Made by a program: the position numbers and the translations under genes. The notes beneath the pieces are model-generated. The model had not been told where the DNA came from. It did no database searches and worked only from the letters and a program-made list of their open reading frames with translations. Of a DNA stretch of 7,556 nt, positions 6,201-7,556 are shown one piece after another. Origin of the DNA: Candidatus Woesearchaeota archaeon (GTDB lineage Archaea; Nanoarchaeota; Nanoarchaeia; Woesearchaeales; GW2011-AR4); NCBI GenBank assembly GCA_023259315.1, contig JAHFQL010000060.1, forward strand, positions 1 through 7,556. The letters are read 5' to 3'. Position 1 is the first letter of the stretch, and each line of letters begins with the position of its first letter.

Positions 6201-7409
6201 CTAAATTTTGATATTTTCTTCTAACATATTTTTTATTTTTGGTAGCAAATTTTCAGGTATTTCTATTGAAATGTCTCTGGTTCTACCATATCTTCCCTTT
6301 GAAATCACTTTAGCGTTCACTATGCCAATCATGTCGAACTCAGATATTATATCAGAAATCCTTCTTTGTGTAAGAATGCTGGTGTTTGTCTTGTTGCACA
6401 GTGACTTATATATTTCATAGATTTCTCCTGTGAATATGTTACTGTTTCTGTTAGATTTTATTAATAGCATCGAGTACAGAACTATTTGGTATTGTTTGGG
6501 TTGGGTTGTTATAATATCCATAATCCTGTCTCTATCAATTTTCTCTTCTGCCTCGTCAATGTGTGGTATTGTGATTTTTTTTGAATTTCTCCTGTCTGCG
6601 ATTTCTCCTGCAACCCTCAATAATTCCAACGCCCGCCTTGAATCTCCATGGTCTCTGGCAGCATAAGCTGCACATTTTTCTATAACCCCCTGCTCTAAAA
6701 CGCCTTCGTTAAATGCCAATTCTGCCCTTTCACCCAATATTGATTGGATTTGTGGTGCGTTGTATGGTGGAAAAACAATTTCTTCTTCTGATAAAGAAGA
6801 CCTCACCCTTGGGTCAAGATTATCAACAAACATTATATCATTAGAAATTCCGATTATTGATATTTGTGATCCTGTGTTTTCCTCATTTATTCTCGTTAGA
6901 TTGTACAGCGCATTGTCTCCGGTTTTGTTGACAAGCTGGTCTATCTCATCTAGAACCAAGATGTGGTTTTGGTATTGTTTGTTTAGTGCTTTAAAAAATA
7001 TTCTATATACCTCTTCCGTTGGCAAGCCCGTTGGAGGAATTGACTTACCTAGTTCTCTGGCAAGCTGCGCTATTAACCTATATTCTGTGTCTGTGCTTCT
7101 CTTAAGTTTGCAATTGATGTAAATTACTTTTAGTGGAACGTTTTCCCTTTCTGCCATTTCCATTAATTTTTTAATTGTGAATTTGGTTGTGAGTGTTTTT
7201 CCTGTGCCGGTCTTGCCATAAATGAATATGTTGGAGGGTTTGTCACCCCTCAATGCTGGCGCAAGAATATTAGCCAATTGTTTTGTCTGTTCTTCCCTGT
7301 GTATGATGTTTTCTGGAATATAGGTCGATTGAAGGACTTTTTTATCAAAAAATACACTTCCTTTTCTTAGAAATACTTCAAAGAACGATTCCAATCCCCC
7401 TTCTTCCAT
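6201..7409 (-). CDS. cdc6: Orc1/Cdc6 replication initiator ATPase
   Basis: The 402-residue protein is the archaeal origin-recognition and helicase-loading AAA+ ATPase. The N-terminal PENIIHREEQ motif (32-41) leads into Walker A GKTGTGKT (65-72), Walker B LVLDEID (151-157), sensor 1 IIGISND (N190), and DPRVRSSL (200-206) in the region of the initiator-specific motif. Sensor 2 is GDSRRAL (R258/R259). Residues from about 290 form the C-terminal winged-helix domain that binds ORB DNA. Length is typical (about 400). It is the first gene of an operon with both PolD subunits, and an origin-like region lies directly upstream. The ATG at 7409 is supported by a TATA box whose centre is 26.5 bp upstream, so the mRNA is probably leaderless. 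An ORB-like site lies between TATA box and ATG, which suggests repression by its own product (inference). Whether it is the only Orc1 in the genome cannot be told here. Confidence 0.97.
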   Translation of the reverse strand: MEEGGLESFFEVFLRKGSVFFDKKVLQSTYIPENIIHREEQTKQLANILAPALRGDKPSNIFIYGKTGTGKTLTTKFTIKKLMEMAERENVPLKVIYINCKLKRSTDTEYRLIAQLARELGKSIPPTGLPTEEVYRIFFKALNKQYQNHILVLDEIDQLVNKTGDNALYNLTRINEENTGSQISIIGISNDIMFVDNLDPRVRSSLSEEEIVFPPYNAPQIQSILGERAELAFNEGVLEQGVIEKCAAYAARDHGDSRRALELLRVAGEIADRRNSKKITIPHIDEAEEKIDRDRIMDIITTQPKQYQIVLYSMLLIKSNRNSNIFTGEIYEIYKSLCNKTNTSILTQRRISDIISEFDMIGIVNAKVISKGRYGRTRDISIEIPENLLPKIKNMLEENIKI

Positions 7410-7411
7410 GA

Positions 7412-7431
7412 TTTTCCAATCGAAACGGTGG
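7412..7431 (+). promoter_or_regulatory. ORB-like Orc1/Cdc6 binding site 1
   Basis: The plus strand reads TTTTCCAATCGAAACGGTGG. It has the architecture of the archaeal origin recognition box: a TTCCA...GAAAC dyad followed by a G-rich end. It matches site 2 at 16 of 20 positions; three of the four differences fall in the centre of the dyad. It occupies the space between the cdc6 TATA box (starting at 7432) and the cdc6 ATG (7409), over the expected transcription start. Confidence 0.7.
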
Positions 7432-7439
7432 TATTTAAA
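7432..7439 (-). promoter_or_regulatory. TATA box of the cdc6-polB-polC operon
   Basis: The minus strand reads TTTAAATA, preceded by CCAAATA, a fair BRE. Its centre is 26.5 bp before the cdc6 ATG at 7409. It abuts ORB-like site 1, so initiator bound there would be next to or in conflict with TBP/TFB and RNA polymerase. The following gaps (11 and 1 bp) suggest this is the main promoter for all three genes. Confidence 0.6.
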
Positions 7440-7456
7440 TATTTGGTTTTATTATG

Positions 7457-7481
7457 CCACCCCACCATTTCCTATGGAAAA
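7457..7481 (-). promoter_or_regulatory. ORB-like Orc1/Cdc6 binding site 2
   Basis: The core, read on the minus strand from 7481 to 7462, is TTTTCCATAGGAAATGGTGG. It continues as GGTGG, so its G-rich end is longer than that of site 1. The dyad TTTCC-ATA-GGAAA is perfect apart from its centre. It lies in inverted orientation to site 1, with both G-rich ends pointing towards each other, as expected for paired initiator sites at an archaeal origin. Confidence 0.7.
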
Positions 7482-7503
7482 CCCGTTCCAGTTTTATTTG
7501 TAT

Positions 7504-7515
7504 TTATAATTATAA
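7504..7515. repeat. Perfect 12 bp palindrome in the AT-rich block
   Basis: TTATAATTATAA is identical to its reverse complement. In such AT-rich sequence, short palindromes arise easily by chance, so this is recorded as structure without an assigned role. Confidence 0.4.
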
Positions 7516-7517
7516 TA

Positions 7518-7531
7518 TTTCTATATAGAAA
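7518..7531. repeat. Perfect 14 bp palindrome in the AT-rich block
   Basis: TTTCTATATAGAAA is a perfect inverted repeat, separated from the 12 bp palindrome by two bases. It carries two of the five G/C bases of the block, placed symmetrically, which makes it a better operator-like candidate than its neighbour. It could be a regulator site for a rightward gene or part of the melting region. Confidence 0.45.
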
Positions 7532-7540
7532 ATAATAATA

Positions 7541-7556
7541 ATGAATAATTTTAAAA
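7541..7556 (+). CDS. Possible start of a rightward gene (very tentative)
   Basis: ATG at 7541 is followed by AAT AAT TTT AAA (Met-Asn-Asn-Phe-Lys) to the window edge. A TATA-like TATAATAT at 7511-7518 has its centre 26.5 bp upstream, the spacing seen before the ATG of cdc6 and at 595. In DNA this AT-rich both signals are expected often by chance, and five codons cannot be assessed. Confidence 0.15.

Larger units (their letters stand above)
7410..7556. other. Putative replication origin (oriC) upstream of cdc6
   Basis: The window edge holds three ingredients typical of archaeal origins, directly next to an orc1/cdc6 gene. There are two inverted ORB-like initiator sites (7412-7431 plus, 7462-7481 minus). 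The 30 bp between them is rich in A+T apart from the G/C bases next to the right-hand site. The adjacent 66 bp AT block contains palindromes. In Pyrococcus the origin likewise lies upstream of a cdc6-polB-polC cluster. The region probably continues past the window, so its right boundary is unknown. The call rests on sequence pattern and position only; there is no functional evidence. Confidence 0.7.
7491..7556. other. AT-rich block, candidate DNA unwinding element
   Basis: Only 5 of 66 bases are G or C, far fewer than in the coding parts of the window. It adjoins ORB-like site 2 after a short GC-containing stretch (ACCCGTTCCA). Such AT blocks next to initiator sites are where archaeal origins melt. 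It may also hold the promoter of a rightward gene. The block runs to the window edge, so its full length is not visible. Confidence 0.5.

Noticed and set aside
7386..7400. TTCCAATCCCCC near the 5' end of cdc6 as an origin box
   Set aside because: It shares TTCCAAT with site 1 and has a C run, but the second arm of the dyad is missing. It is explained as codons for the N-terminal Glu-Gly-Gly-Leu-Glu region.
7484..7490. Possible third origin box (CGTTCCA followed by GTTTTA)
   Set aside because: Only a half-site is present: neither the GAAA arm nor a G run at the right distance. Too weak to list as a site.
1..7556. CRISPR array, tRNA, rRNA or insertion sequence
   Set aside because: No regularly spaced repeats, tRNA-like cloverleaf sequence, rRNA motif, transposase frame or terminal inverted repeats were seen. 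Almost all the sequence is accounted for by the genes listed.

Overview
The window is from an AT-rich archaeal chromosome. Three observations support this. It encodes archaeal translation factor aIF2-beta. It also encodes both subunits of DNA polymerase D, which bacteria and eukaryotes lack, next to an Orc1/Cdc6 initiator. In addition, the transcription units start from TATA boxes about 24-27 bp upstream of the start codon, with no room for a leader. The small pilin-like domain and the left-edge membrane-protein start resemble genes of DPANN lineages such as Woesearchaeota or Pacearchaeota. That placement is inference from memory of such proteins, not a search result.

Left part (1-1164). A minus-strand gene, probably a SpoIIM/DUF95-type membrane protein, begins at 65 and leaves the window. 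It is divergent from the aIF2-beta gene (156-569, plus strand), and the 90 bp between them holds one TATA box for each direction. A small exported or lipoprotein-like ORF follows (576-857). Next comes an open frame without a start codon (832-1164) that encodes a pilin-like C-terminal domain. The TATA position, an alternative ATG at 595 and the frame relations suggest that these two pieces are one gene of about 189 codons, interrupted by two compensating single-base shifts.

Middle and right (1170-7409, all minus strand). A compact replication operon runs right to left: cdc6/orc1, then polB (DP1, small PolD subunit), then polC (DP2, large catalytic PolD subunit). The gaps are 11 bp and 1 bp. 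All three look intact. DP2 has its Asp triad in one uninterrupted frame (no intein) and a C-terminal PIP-box-like tail. DP1 has a complete set of phosphoesterase/nuclease motifs.

Right edge (7410-7556). The region upstream of cdc6 looks like a replication origin. Two ORB-like initiator sites match at 16 of 20 positions and lie in opposite orientation, 30 bp apart. One sits between the cdc6 TATA box and its ATG. Beyond them is a 66 bp stretch with only five G or C bases and two perfect palindromes, a candidate DNA unwinding element. Together the right side reads as an origin, its initiator and the replicative polymerase in one locus, an arrangement known from Euryarchaeota such as Pyrococcus. 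No wholly new system is evident. The points most worth checking are the origin with its possible initiator autoregulation and the frame-split lipoprotein/pilin-domain gene.
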